This document shows positions 45,201 to 55,528 of a stretch of DNA of 64,000 nucleotides, one piece after another. Under the pieces are notes generated by a model that did not search any database, was not told where the DNA came from, and was given only the letters and a program-made list of their open reading frames with translations. Source of the stretch: Linnemannia elongata (lineage: Eukaryota; Mortierellomycota; Mortierellomycetes; Mortierellales; Mortierellaceae); contig JAXBDG010000012.1 of the NCBI GenBank assembly GCA_036320915.1, forward strand, positions 2,034,501 through 2,098,500, written 5' to 3'. A program made the translations under genes and the position numbers. How positions within the stretch are numbered: the first letter of the stretch is position 1; each line of letters begins with the position of its first letter.

Positions 45201-46210
45201 ACAACCAATGGGCATGAACAATAGTATTCAGTCATGATCTTTGGATGGGTGATGTTCTATGCTCTTACCTGGAAGAGTTTGAGATAGACTGAGTATGCCT
45301 CCTTAGTATTGCAAGCCAAGTTCTCGTTCTCGAAATTCATGCCCTGAAGGCGGAACATCGTCCCTCTCTGGCGCAATTCGTGAGCCGCCGAACTGCTGCC
45401 TTGCGAACCTTCACCTCCTACGACAGCGTTGGTGTTGCGACATGTTGATAAAACTTTCATCAGCGCGGAAAACTCCTCTAGAGTAAAAAAGAACAGAGGC
45501 AGAAATGTTAAAGGATAGTCCATCAGAAAAGGCAGAAAAGGCAGAGAAAAGTATAACTGTACAATACTACTACTAGTTTGGTTTAAACACATACGTTCTA
45601 CCCGGGCGTTTAAACTCTGTCTCGGACGCCCTCGCGTTCTTTTTGGTGTCCGAGCTTGTAGACTCTGGTTCAACTCCGCTTCGGATGCCGATCCATCCGA
45701 AACGGCTTCTTCAAAAGTCGTTGCTGAAGCTAAGGTGTAGCACATAAGCGGGGGAGAGAGTGGACTCTAAATAAGGACTCTTTTCATCAAACGCCAACAT
45801 CGACAATAAATCGGCGGTATCAAGCTAATACCTGTTATCCTGCGCTTGCGCTTCACTGAGTCCCCTGCTGCTGCTGCGACTGTGGACTGTACTGAGGAAG
45901 ATGTGCAGTGCACTTGACTAAGTGGTTGTGGCTGCTGAGCTGGTGTACGCTTTGTATGGTATAGTTGCTGCAATAGTGCTACTGCTTCCTGTACCTGTCG
46001 AACAGGCTCTTCCCGAGGTAGTTGTGTTTGCCTTTCCTGTGATTGTTGAAATAGTGCTAATGCTTCCTGCAATTGCTGAGCAGGCACAGGATCTTCTTGT
46101 GGTTGTCGAGTTATCGTTTCCTGCGGTAGTTGTATTAGCGCTTCTTGTGGTTGTGGTTGTTGAGATGTTGTTTGTCGTTTACGCGCGACTGAATTGTTTG
46201 CTGTCTTCAT
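42229..46210 (-). CDS. Crypton tyrosine recombinase, copy 1 (1097 aa)
   Basis: Seven exons: 45832-46210, 45595-45729, 45269-45477, 44948-45164, 44537-44822, 44108-44423 and 42229-43980, total 3,294 nt, all phases closing. The recombinase cuts and rejoins DNA through a tyrosine to excise and integrate the element. From the N-terminus: a Gln-rich region, an AT-hook-like KRTRGRPRQ, the YVFEKDFRYEVSEEKVLVFF domain typical of Cryptons, the catalytic Arg region (AIRHAMLLRDEDLRGISYSDIF), the H-x2-R box ITHSGRHSGASEA and the nucleophile region GRWVHQNSKLDEYY, then AGFLGG. It ends in a Gcr1-C-like DNA-binding segment (RLGNVAAIWEEYQKFEQE) and a Gln/Ser-repeat linker (QSQSQSQSQ). An upstream in-frame Met at 46243 is an alternative start. 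All three catalytic signatures are present, so activity is plausible. Confidence 0.88.
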
Positions 46211-46257
46211 TTTTGTGTTGATTGATTCACAAATGAGTAACAAGCAACGGCATTGGC

Positions 46258-46261
46258 CTAG

Positions 46262-46293
<32 letters not shown>

Positions 46294-46308
46294 GCTGTTG
46301 TTGTTGGC
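46258..46308. repeat. TTG (AAC) trinucleotide array in Crypton 5' region, copy 1
   Basis: About 14 TTG triplets with one CTG interruption, just upstream of the recombinase start. The same length occurs in copy 2 (51154-51204). Unchanged length of a slippage-prone tract fits a very recent duplication. Confidence 0.9.
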
Positions 46309-46647
46309 GTTATTGTGTGTCAAGTATGTATGAGATAGAGATAGAGACAGAACAGAGGGAGCAAAGAGAAGGGACGAATGGAGGTTGTGTGAGCTTGCCA
46401 ATGCGCAATGCGAGCATGTTGTGAATAAAAAAAAAAGCATCCGTATGACCCCCTCAATTGTAGCCTTGAAAACAGGGGAACGTTGACTCCCTCCCTCTAA
46501 ATGCATATTCACCAGCCAATCAGATCTCTACAGCTGTGTATACCTTGGTATGGGTTGAGAAATGATCAAGCTTCATATGGAGGAAATAACCCATACCACA
46601 GGTATTGGGTTGAGAAATTTCTCAGTGTGACTGAGAAATTGACACAC

Positions 46648-46655
46648 ATACAGTA
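46648..46655. other. Junction copy of the 8-bp Crypton word
   Basis: ATACAGTA at the boundary between the two Crypton copies, preceded by CACAC (element right end) and followed by TCGG (element left end). Confidence 0.85.
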
Positions 46656-47124
46656 TCGGTATATGCATTTACAATTATAAAGGCTCACATGTTTTTTTGG
46701 AGAAATGATTGGCTTCGAGAATTCTGATACGTCGCCAATGGCATTTCTCCCATTTGTGTGAGAAATTGAGAAATGACCAAAATACTTCCCAGTATGGCAA
46801 AAGCGAGCTCAGGCACCAGACAAGGGCATGCCAGAATTCCTCTTGCCTACCTCCTATGCCCATTAACAATACCAATACGCCCGCTTCTCTCTTTTCTTTT
46901 CTGTGCACTGTACTGTTCACTGTACACTCACTCTCCACCGAACGCAGTACCTAATACCTACTCTTTAGCAGCATCAGTCTGTAGCAGCAATAGGCAGCGG
47001 CATTGCACTTGCTTTTTTGGCCAATCACTCTTTTACTTCTTAGCCATTTCATTATTACCAAAAACAAAACAAAACAAAAAAAAGTATGATACACGATATT
47101 TTTATTATCATTGCCAGGTGGGGA

Positions 47125-50100
47125 CTAGCCGGCTTCTCCTCTTGCAGCCTTCTGGTCTCGGCAATAATTGATCAATTGGTTAACAGTCCATGAATGCACC
47201 TTGAACATTACATCGAGCTCCGAAATGGCCCTCTGGATGGAATCCTGTCGATTAAGGCTGTCATCTGCTGCTCTGAATTGCTCGGCTTGGTATTCGACCT
47301 CCTCAACCACTCGCTTTTTGTTGTTAAGTTGTTTCTGGTATTTCCTAGAGATGCCCAGTGATTTCTTTCCAGCCTTTTGTCGTTCTTGCTCGAACTTTTG
47401 ATATTCTTCCCAGATAGCAGCCACGTTTCCAAGTCTGTAGTTGACTGAAACTGTGACGCCTCCAGTCGTTACACTGGTACTGGTAGTGGTGGCGGTCGTA
47501 GTAGTCGTAGTTGCAGTTGTCGTCATGGTCATGGATGACTGCTGCACAGGCATAGGCACGCCTTGTAGAGGTATCCCCTGAGATTGGGACTGGGACTGAG
47601 ACTGGGCAACTGGGGCCCATCTCGGAAGCCCCAATACTGTTACCGGTACCGGTGCTTGCGCAAGTCTTCGAGGATGAGAAGGACCGGGCTGCTCAGAATG
47701 AACCTGACAAGCAGTGGACACGGCTAGAGCGGGAGTGGATCCGAATGCGTACTGACATGAGGGTGCTGGATAAGGTTGTGACGAGAGCGCTGGGTATGAT
47801 TGCCAGGGAGGGAGAACAGAACCAGAACCAAGGGCGGAGGGGCCGAGTCGGCTGATCAGATAATCCAACTTGGACTCGACACGGAAAATAGTATCCTTGA
47901 AATAGCTCATGCCACAGTCAAAGAGAGTATCCACATACATCATGGCTTGATCCAGGCGTTCAGCTGCTGTCCTTCGAAGCCCTTGCATCTCGCGCTCCAT
48001 GTTCTCAAAACTCCCTGGTAGCCTCCCCATTATCTCCCCTTGCCGAACGAGAACTCGTTGCTGGTCCTGTAGAACCATCTTCACATTGGGATGCATGTCC
48101 ACCGGCAGCGCCACATCCTTCGAGCTCAACGCTGCCTCTACCTGCTCCTTAAAGGCCTGGAAAGCTGCCGTTTTGAACACTCCGAATGCAAGTAGAGGCG
48201 ACTCCACATCGGTGAATCGGCACAGGTACTCTGCAGCATCCTGAAGGATCACTCGTCGTAGGCGAAGTAGTGCCTTTAAAAAGCATTGTTTCGCCAGGTC
48301 AGATTGTCGAGTGTTGGATGGGACAAAACCTCGGACGTTCGGATCGTACTGCAGCGGCAAGACATTGCTGAGTTGGGAAGGATCATTGGCGTTCCTCTCC
48401 TCCATTTCGTGTATGCACTCCTCTTGCCATTCATCGTACTCAGAGCTGCCTGGAGGTCCGAATGCGGTTTCGATGAAAGGAAATATTTGTCGTTGCAATT
48501 CCAAACTAGGCGAGATTTCGTTCCGCTTGAGATGGAAAGGTACTTGTCCACCCAGAAATCCAGCCATCTGAACCGCAAAAAGGTAAGAGGGGTCGTCATC
48601 GTAGTACTCGTCCAATTTGCTGTTCTGATGTACCCAACGACCTGCCTTCTTGATATCCTCTCGCCTGATTCGTAACATCTTGGCCTCGCTTGCACCACTA
48701 TGGCGGCCGGAATGAGTGATGTGACGGCACGATACGCGCTGACGTTTGAAACAGTCTCTTGTGGAGTCCGCTTGGCTTTCATATGATAGCTCGTCCTTCA
48801 CGTTGGGCCAAGTGTGAACGAGCTTTGTACTGATCCAATCGGGATCATCAAAATCCGGTGGGTTCTCATGTTTGACCTAAAGTCATATCCACAACGCGCG
48901 AATAGAAATGAGGACAAGAGTACTTGTCATAGTCAGACTTTATACATGCACTCAACACAACACAATACGTAAAAATGAAAAAAGGTAGGCGCTTCAAGCT
49001 TACATGGAACAGGTCATAGAAGTAGAACCCAAGCGCTCCAACACTGCAGCGACGTACATCAGAATGTCTAGTAGAAACGCCATACAACATCTTGCCTGAC
49101 GGGTTGGTTTTGCCCTTGTGAAAAGAGGTCATCAAGTAAACCAGGTTTTGAGTACCGCCTACAACATTGAAGGCAGGATCCATAAAGATGTCTGAGTAGG
49201 AAATCCCTCGAAGGTCCTCGTCTCTCAGGAGCATGGCATGTCTTATCGCTAGCGAGAGATGTAATCTCATCGCAGGCGATGTTTCCGACACTGGCTGCTG
49301 CCATGCGTCTAAAAGACACCTACCAAGGTTACATGGGATACAAAATGTTGTTAGTTGCACTCAACATATTGCGCTTCCTGTTATTGCTCCTACATAATTT
49401 CAATGTTCTCTCTCGCTCGCTCTCGCACACACCTTATATGCTCGTCGATCGTGTATGTGTTTCTGACTGCACAGGAGGCAGACCAGTTGCGATGGTTGAC
49501 CAATTCGCCGATCACAAGGTCGTTGTTGTATTTGCGGAGAGTCTCCTTGATCGCCGTACTCTTTCGTAGATGTGGCGCAGGGTTGGGATTGACGATACGA
49601 TTACTTTGCCGTGTTTGCAAATGGATGATCGCTTTTAATGCCTGATCCATAGTCGATTTCTCGCATAGCACCTGCAGGACCTTGGACCCATCCTTCTCCT
49701 GCGGGACTTTTTCCAGGACTGGTGATAATATAGACAGACAATAAAGATTAGCATATCATCCGCATCCGAACTCCACTGCACAACAATACCTGATACTCTT
49801 ATTCATTCTATCCATCATTCCTAACAAATCCTGTAAAACTTACTTGTGCGCAGATCAACTGGTCGACGATTTGCCTTATTGGTATTGGAATCCGACGCTA
49901 CCAATGCAAGAGCCACCCTCACGTCTTTGGTGTCGTCAGCCTTGAAGACCTTGGGAATTTTCCTCTTAAACATGAAGTCCTTAAAAAACACAAGGACTTT
50001 CTCCTCGGAGACCTCATATCGGAAGTCTTTCTCGAACACGTACATCCTGTCACAAAAGTCCTATGCGAGACATCATTCACGGATAGGAACCACTATACAA

Positions 50101-51106
50101 CCAATGGGCATGAACAATAGTATTCAGTCATGATCTTTGGATGGGTGATGTTCTATGCTCTTACCTGGAAGAGTTTGAGATAGACTGAGTATGCCTCCTT
50201 AGTATTGCAAGCCAAGTTCTCGTTCTCGAAATTCATGCCCTGAAGGCGGAACATCGTCCCTCTCTGGCGCAATTCGTGAGCCGCCGAACTGCTGCCTTGC
50301 GAACCTTCACCTCCTACGACAGCGTTGGTGTTGCGACATGTTGATAAAACTTTCATCAGCGCGGAAAACTCCTCTAGAGTAAAAAAGAACAGAGGCAGAA
50401 ATGTTAAAGGATAGTCCATCAGAAAAGGCAGAAAAGGCAGAGAAAAGTATAACTGTACAATACTACTACTAGTTTGGTTTAAACACATACGTTCTACCCG
50501 GGCGTTTAAACTCTGTCTCGGACGCCCTCGCGTTCTTTTTGGTGTCCGAGCTTGTAGACTCTGGTTCAACTCCGCTTCGGATGCCGATCCATCCGAAACG
50601 GCTTCTTCAAAAGTCGTTGCTGAAGCTAAGGTGTAGCACATAAGCGGGGGAGAGAGTGGACTCTAAATAAGGACTCTTTTCATCAAACGCCAACATCGAC
50701 AATAAATCGGCGGTATCAAGCTAATACCTGTTATCCTGCGCTTGCGCTTCACTGAGTCCCCTGCTGCTGCTGCGACTGTGGACTGTACTGAGGAAGATGT
50801 GCAGTGCACTTGACTAAGTGGTTGTGGCTGCTGAGCTGGTGTACGCTTTGTATGGTATAGTTGCTGCAATAGTGCTACTGCTTCCTGTACCTGTCGAACA
50901 GGCTCTTCCCGAGGTAGTTGTGTTTGCCTTTCCTGTGATTGTTGAAATAGTGCTAATGCTTCCTGCAATTGCTGAGCAGGCACAGGATCTTCTTGTGGTT
51001 GTCGAGTTATCGTTTCCTGCGGTAGTTGTATTAGCGCTTCTTGTGGTTGTGGTTGTTGAGATGTTGTTTGTCGTTTACGCGCGACTGAATTGTTTGCTGT
51101 CTTCAT
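47125..51106 (-). CDS. Crypton tyrosine recombinase, copy 2 (1097 aa)
   Basis: Exons 50728-51106, 50491-50625, 50165-50373, 49844-50060, 49433-49718, 49004-49319 and 47125-48876. All seven exon frames, including introns and shadow frames, are the same as in copy 1; domains and catalytic signatures are as described there. Two intact, identical genes argue that neither has had time to decay. A composite mRNA reading from copy 2 into copy 1 is possible because both point leftward. Confidence 0.88.
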
Positions 51107-51157
51107 TTTTGTGTTGATTGATTCACAAATGAGTAACAAGCAACGGCATTGGCCTAG

Positions 51158-51189
<32 letters not shown>

Positions 51190-51543
51190 GCTGTTGTTGT
51201 TGGCGTTATTGTGTGTCAAGTATGTATGAGATAGAGATAGAGACAGAACAGAGGGAGCAAAGAGAAGGGACGAATGGAGGTTGTGTGAGCTTGCCAATGC
51301 GCAATGCGAGCATGTTGTGAATAAAAAAAAAAGCATCCGTATGACCCCCTCAATTGTAGCCTTGAAAACAGGGGAACGTTGACTCCCTCCCTCTAAATGC
51401 ATATTCACCAGCCAATCAGATCTCTACAGCTGTGTATACCTTGGTATGGGTTGAGAAATGATCAAGCTTCATATGGAGGAAATAACCCATACCACAGGTA
51501 TTGGGTTGAGAAATTTCTCAGTGTGACTGAGAAATTGACACAC

Positions 51544-51551
51544 ATACAGTA
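51544..51551. other. Right-edge copy of the 8-bp Crypton word
   Basis: ATACAGTA at the right end of copy 2, followed by host-like flank GCCCACC. Together with 41752 and 46648 it gives three copies at exact 4,896-bp spacing. Confidence 0.85.
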
Positions 51552-51599
51552 GCCCACCTGAGACGTCCTCACCCTTTGGTGAGATGCGCCTTGCCGTGA

Positions 51600-51830
51600 C
51601 CATCGACGACCGAGATTCTTGAATACAGTCGCAGAAATGGACATGGGCATGGAGATGAACGCGGGGCCAGTGTCTTTGTCATCTCCCACAGACGCCATCC
51701 ACACCCACACCACAACCTGATCGCCTCACCATCAAAGAGGAGTGATCGTCAACCAGCTTTAATACTACCACTGATCACAACAAACAAACAGAGTCATCAT
51801 CAGCTTTACAATCCTCCGACCAACCACCAC
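51600..51830 (+). pseudogene. Gag-gene fragment beside the Crypton
   Basis: Nucleotide and peptide resemblance to the linker region of the Gag-like gene at 38080-38340: ATGGACATGGGCATGGAG..ATG gives MDMGMEM (compare KDMGMEV), then LTIKEE (compare VTIKHE), then NTTTDHNKQTESSS (compare NTTGSESSSS). Stops and frameshifts interrupt it. The orientation equals that of the two Gag-like genes on the other side of the Crypton pair. Confidence 0.55.
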
Positions 51831-52378
51831 GTCCATTTAGTCTGACCCAGTCGTCCCGAAGGTGGATCCAAGTATCAAGGTCGTGTGCAGAGCAAGTAGA
51901 TAAAGGAGGAAAATATTGACGGTCTTCATATATATATCGGTGGAGACAACCATAAAAGGAGAAATCGCTAAAGTTGTTAAGCCAGGAAGACAACAACTAT
52001 CACCCACGCAGCTCGTCTTCCTCTCTTCTTCAGTATACACACACTGCATTCAGTCCTGACAGACCATGAACACCTGCCTTTTTTTTTTGCATGGCCATCT
52101 GGAAGAGAATAAAAACGAAGGGTAAATGAAGAGAATCACACCCATGGAGAGTGCAGTACTTTCCTTCGTGCAAGCTTTGATCGCTCACTTACTGTTGCCT
52201 TTGGTTTTCAATGCGCGAACATATATGCATGCTGTGCTTAGCAAACTGCTAATACCACCACCGAATCGCAAAAAAAAAAAAAAAAAAAAAAAAAAAATGA
52301 GCACAATGGAAAGAGAAAAAAAATAAAAAGAACGAACAGGCTTTTCAAAGAAAACAAGTTTGACAACCCATTGCCCGC
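51831..52378. other. Gene-free flank
   Basis: No gene supported. Contains a roughly 28-nt poly-A at 52270-52297. Confidence 0.5.
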
Positions 52379-52888
52379 TTAGATGGTCTTTATTTCCGCA
52401 CAAGCCCAGATAGTCCATCCTTCCTCATCGTGCTCATTCTTACACTCCCCAGTCCCCTTGTGCAAATAAGTCACCAACTGCCACTCCGAGTCCAGACGCT
52501 GGATATAGATCTTGAAAATCGATCTCCTGTCCCCGCCTCTGCCACCCCGCACCATCGCCCTCTGTCCCGCAAATGGATACTTCTCTCCTCTTCCACCCTG
52601 CAACTCCTGCGACTCCCGGAAGGCCGGGTAGGTATAGTCCTCGAGGTAGATACGAACGGGCACGTTGACGTCGCAGTCAATCTCGCAGGGCCAGTCGTGC
52701 CAGCGGTCAGAGTAGAATTCCTTGTCGTGCCAGCAGATAGAGCGTTCGACGAGACCAATGTCGTTGTATGATTGGAAGCATTTTACATTCCTTGCGGCGT
52801 GCTCTGTGATCACAAAGGAACTTGCGGATGCGGTAGAAATTGTGAAGAGGCAGGTAGCAAGGAGAAGGAGGGTTGATTTGAACAACAT
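52379..52888 (-). CDS. Small secreted protein (169 aa)
   Basis: An intronless frame with a clean signal peptide: MLFKSTLLLLATCLFTISTA followed by SAS|SFVITEHA. The mature domain has six Cys (VKCFQ, SICWH, PCEIDCDV, ECKN, WACAEI), enough for three disulphides, and is Trp/Tyr-rich with two similar short blocks (CWHDKEFYSDRWHDWPC). A Gly/Arg patch (GGRGEKYPFAGQRAMVRGGRGGDRR) interrupts it. I recognise no family. Size, secretion and Cys content fit a fungal secreted effector- or antimicrobial-like protein, but that is inference. Confidence 0.7.
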   Translation of the reverse strand: MLFKSTLLLLATCLFTISTASASSFVITEHAARNVKCFQSYNDIGLVERSICWHDKEFYSDRWHDWPCEIDCDVNVPVRIYLEDYTYPAFRESQELQGGRGEKYPFAGQRAMVRGGRGGDRRSIFKIYIQRLDSEWQLVTYLHKGTGECKNEHDEEGWTIWACAEIKTI

Positions 52889-54049
52889 TTCTAGGTGATG
52901 GAGTGCGAGGATTAGATTTGGTCTGTTAGTTCCTCATGGAGAAGAGTCGAAGGTGGAGATGTGTCGACATACCCCTACACTGTAGGCGTGAGAGAATGAG
53001 ACTTACCAGGTGTTTGCTTCCTGGTTCTGCGTTTCGATCGGGAAGAGGCGAGGCCAGTCGTGTGCAGAGAATTTGTTAGTAGGGGTGAGAAAGGACCCTT
53101 GCGAGTGTTGTGTAAGTGCTAGAAAGTGTTGTGGACGGAAGGAATGATGAAGGGATTATGAAGGAGAAGAAGAAGAAGAAAGAAGGAAAGAACCTTGTTT
53201 GTTCTTATACTCGATGAAGTAACAGAGACGATCGTTGACGATGGCACCATTTTACACTTTTGATCGCAAAAAAACAAGACAAACAACCCTCCAGGTCAAG
53301 CAACAATAAGCGCGAAAAATTAACCACAAGGCTACAGTAAGGGGAAATGGATGAAGTAAGGAAAGGAAATGAGCATCGTTAGAACTGACGACAACAACGG
53401 GAAGCATGCATGCAAGGAGCCCCTTATTCGCACTTCTTTTTTTTCCTTTTGGATAAGCAACCCCCAGCAAAAAGGTACGGACTACGTGAGCAGGGAGGAG
53501 AGGTAAGTTATGGCGACCAATGAGGGCAACGCACCTACCCAGCGTTTTTTATTGCCACATAACGGGAGAGGGGAGAAAGAATAAAGGAAGTAAGTGAATG
53601 GGAATAAAAAAAAAGAAAGAAAAAAGACAAAGAATGGCCTTAGGAGATATGATTAGGGAGTACACCGTTGTTGGGAGTGGGTGATGAACGCTTTGACGCG
53701 TCCTGTTTCAGTTGAGGTATCAATGGAACGTTTTATTTAGTTATTTCTGCAGCTTGTCGGTCGACGTGGAGGCTGAGCCAGGAACGAGTCATCTCAGGCA
53801 GCCTGCCTTAATGGTCTTCTTTTATGCTACTGCGTTTGACAACCATTTGACACTTTGTCAGAGAAGAGACAGGAACCACCCACACACTCACCCTCACATG
53901 AATAGAAGTTCTGGTTCCCTCGGTGCAGCCATCTCTTTTCTTCCTCCTGTCAAAATTCCCCGTTCCTCACTCAATGTCATCGGCATCAAATTTAGTCCCG
54001 TCTACATCTCTTCCCTCCTCATCAACATCTCAACATCCACCTCGCTGCA
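52889..54049. other. Gene-free region
   Basis: Promoter side of the secreted protein on the left. Purine-rich and poly-A-rich stretches lie at 53160-53190 and 53590-53640. No gene is seen. Confidence 0.5.
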
Positions 54050-55190
54050 ACTATCTCCTCCATCACCAATCAACCTCAATCTCACCGACCTCTTCATCCA
54101 ATTAGCACGCTGGATCCCCATTCTCGACTCCCCCTCGAGGACCTGTAGCACATTCTGCAAGCCGTGGCAGACAAAAAAAACTCGATTCTACTACGCCTAA
54201 CCGGCCTCTCTGATCCGCGTTAATCGATATATCACCCTTGTTACCTTCCCCTTTCTGTATCATGATCCAATCAAGCCAGTTAGCAGTGTCATCAGTGGAG
54301 GTATCCGGACCTGCGCTCTCCTCCGAACCCTGCTGGCCTCCACTCCAGTCACCGACCTTTATCCTGCCCTGTTGTTCGAATTCGAATTGGACGCTACAAC
54401 TAGTTTTGAACTTAATTCACCTGGACTCGGCTACATCCATAACGTTTACAACCTCGACATCATATCACACCAATCTCTCTACTACACGCAAGCGGCGGCC
54501 CATAAATCCCGCATCGATGAAACAGACTACATTCTCGAACGCCTAGATAGCATACTTTAACGACAAGGGGTCTCTTCCTTGGTGCTTTACCAAGAGATCG
54601 TCTTTAAGGAGCTCCTCTGGACCCTTGCCACCCCTATCCTTGAACAGGTGGAGTCTCTGAGCATCCCCACTCAGACATTACTCGCTACCGCCACGCGATC
54701 GATTGATTGCAAAGACTGGAGCACGTTCGATTTATTCTGGACGTGATTGACGATAATACGCTAGCCGACGGACCGACAAATCATATGAGCCAGGATAATG
54801 CTATGCAGGCGACCGTCCAGTTCGTCAAGAAGCACACACGAGTCTTCGTAGGTCGTCTCAAGAGCGTCAAAGGAGCCAATGGTGAACAGGGACCTATCTT
54901 GGCAACACCATTAACGACTATGCTCTGCAGCAGATTTATCGCCTTTAGCCTCCTATTCGAGAGAGGCAGACAATCTCCAGCAACAATTGGGATCAATTGG
55001 TGGCGCACGCTTCGGCAACCGACCTTGTACATGTCGAGTCCATGTGGGACGTGACGCTCGAACATTGGCAGCATGCCGCTCACGAAGGCCTATAGACCCT
55101 CCCAAGATGTCGGTCCTTGAAGCATCTGGATACATTGGCGCTGGGCTCGGACTATACCCTGGCTAAGGGTTCAAGATGGATATGAGGATT
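54050..55190 (+). pseudogene. F-box/LRR-like protein pseudogene
   Basis: Pieces in different frames follow the layout of the intact gene at 55529: VNRYITLVTFPFLYHDPIKPV (F-box C-terminal side), LLRTLLASTPVTDLYPALLFEF, GYIHNVYNLDIIS, VSSLVLYQEIVFKELLWTLATPILEQVESLSIPT, LEHVRFILDVIDD, AMQATVQFVKKHTRVFVGRLKSV. Stops fall after DSIL (54558) and elsewhere, and at least three frame changes are needed. It lies 340 bp upstream of an intact relative in the same orientation, suggesting an old tandem duplication. Borders are approximate. Confidence 0.7.
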
Positions 55191-55528
55191 ACTTTCAATT
55201 ACACGATTTACATCCACTTCAAAGAGAACCCCTCTTCTCCGGACCCTTCTGTCCTTGAATCTCCCAAGGGTAGAAAAAGATATAATAAATGCATGTTTTA
55301 TCCTTACCTGGAATTGCTCCGTGACAAAAAAAAAAGTTCCCGGGCACAGGCACTCCTCAGAGAAATGGAGAAAAAAAAGGCGCACATGGCCAATGCTTTC
55401 GTCGTATTTCTTTCTTCTCCCTCTTTCTTTTCCTTTCACTTGTCACCTTCCCCTCTTCCTTTCTCTCTCGTCACTCTCACCCATCTTCACCCCCATCAAC
55501 ACAGACAGACACACACTTGTTATTAATA

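Larger units (their letters stand above)
41760..46655 (-). mobile_element. Crypton DNA transposon, copy 1 (4,896 bp)
   Basis: A tyrosine-recombinase transposon without terminal inverted repeats, counted here with one 8-bp junction word. It carries a single gene on the minus strand. Both ends hold four GAGAAAT/ATTTCTC words within about 130 bp of the edge (left: 41804, 41847, 41864, 41872; right: 46557, 46612, 46617, 46632), and the right end has a GGTATGGGTT / AACCCATACC hairpin (46547-46597). The element directly abuts copy 2. Identity to copy 2 appears complete in every part I compared. Confidence 0.88.
46656..51551 (-). mobile_element. Crypton DNA transposon, copy 2 (4,896 bp, tandem)
   Basis: Same orientation and same content as copy 1 at a constant offset of 4,896 bp. 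The subterminal GAGAAAT words and hairpin are repeated at the same relative places. It ends with CACAC-ATACAGTA and passes into unrelated flank (GCCCACC). Confidence 0.88.

Noticed and set aside
41752..51551. Reading the tandem repeat as an LTR retrotransposon with long direct repeats
   Set aside because: The repeat unit encodes a tyrosine recombinase with Crypton signatures and no reverse transcriptase, and there is no unique internal region between the copies.
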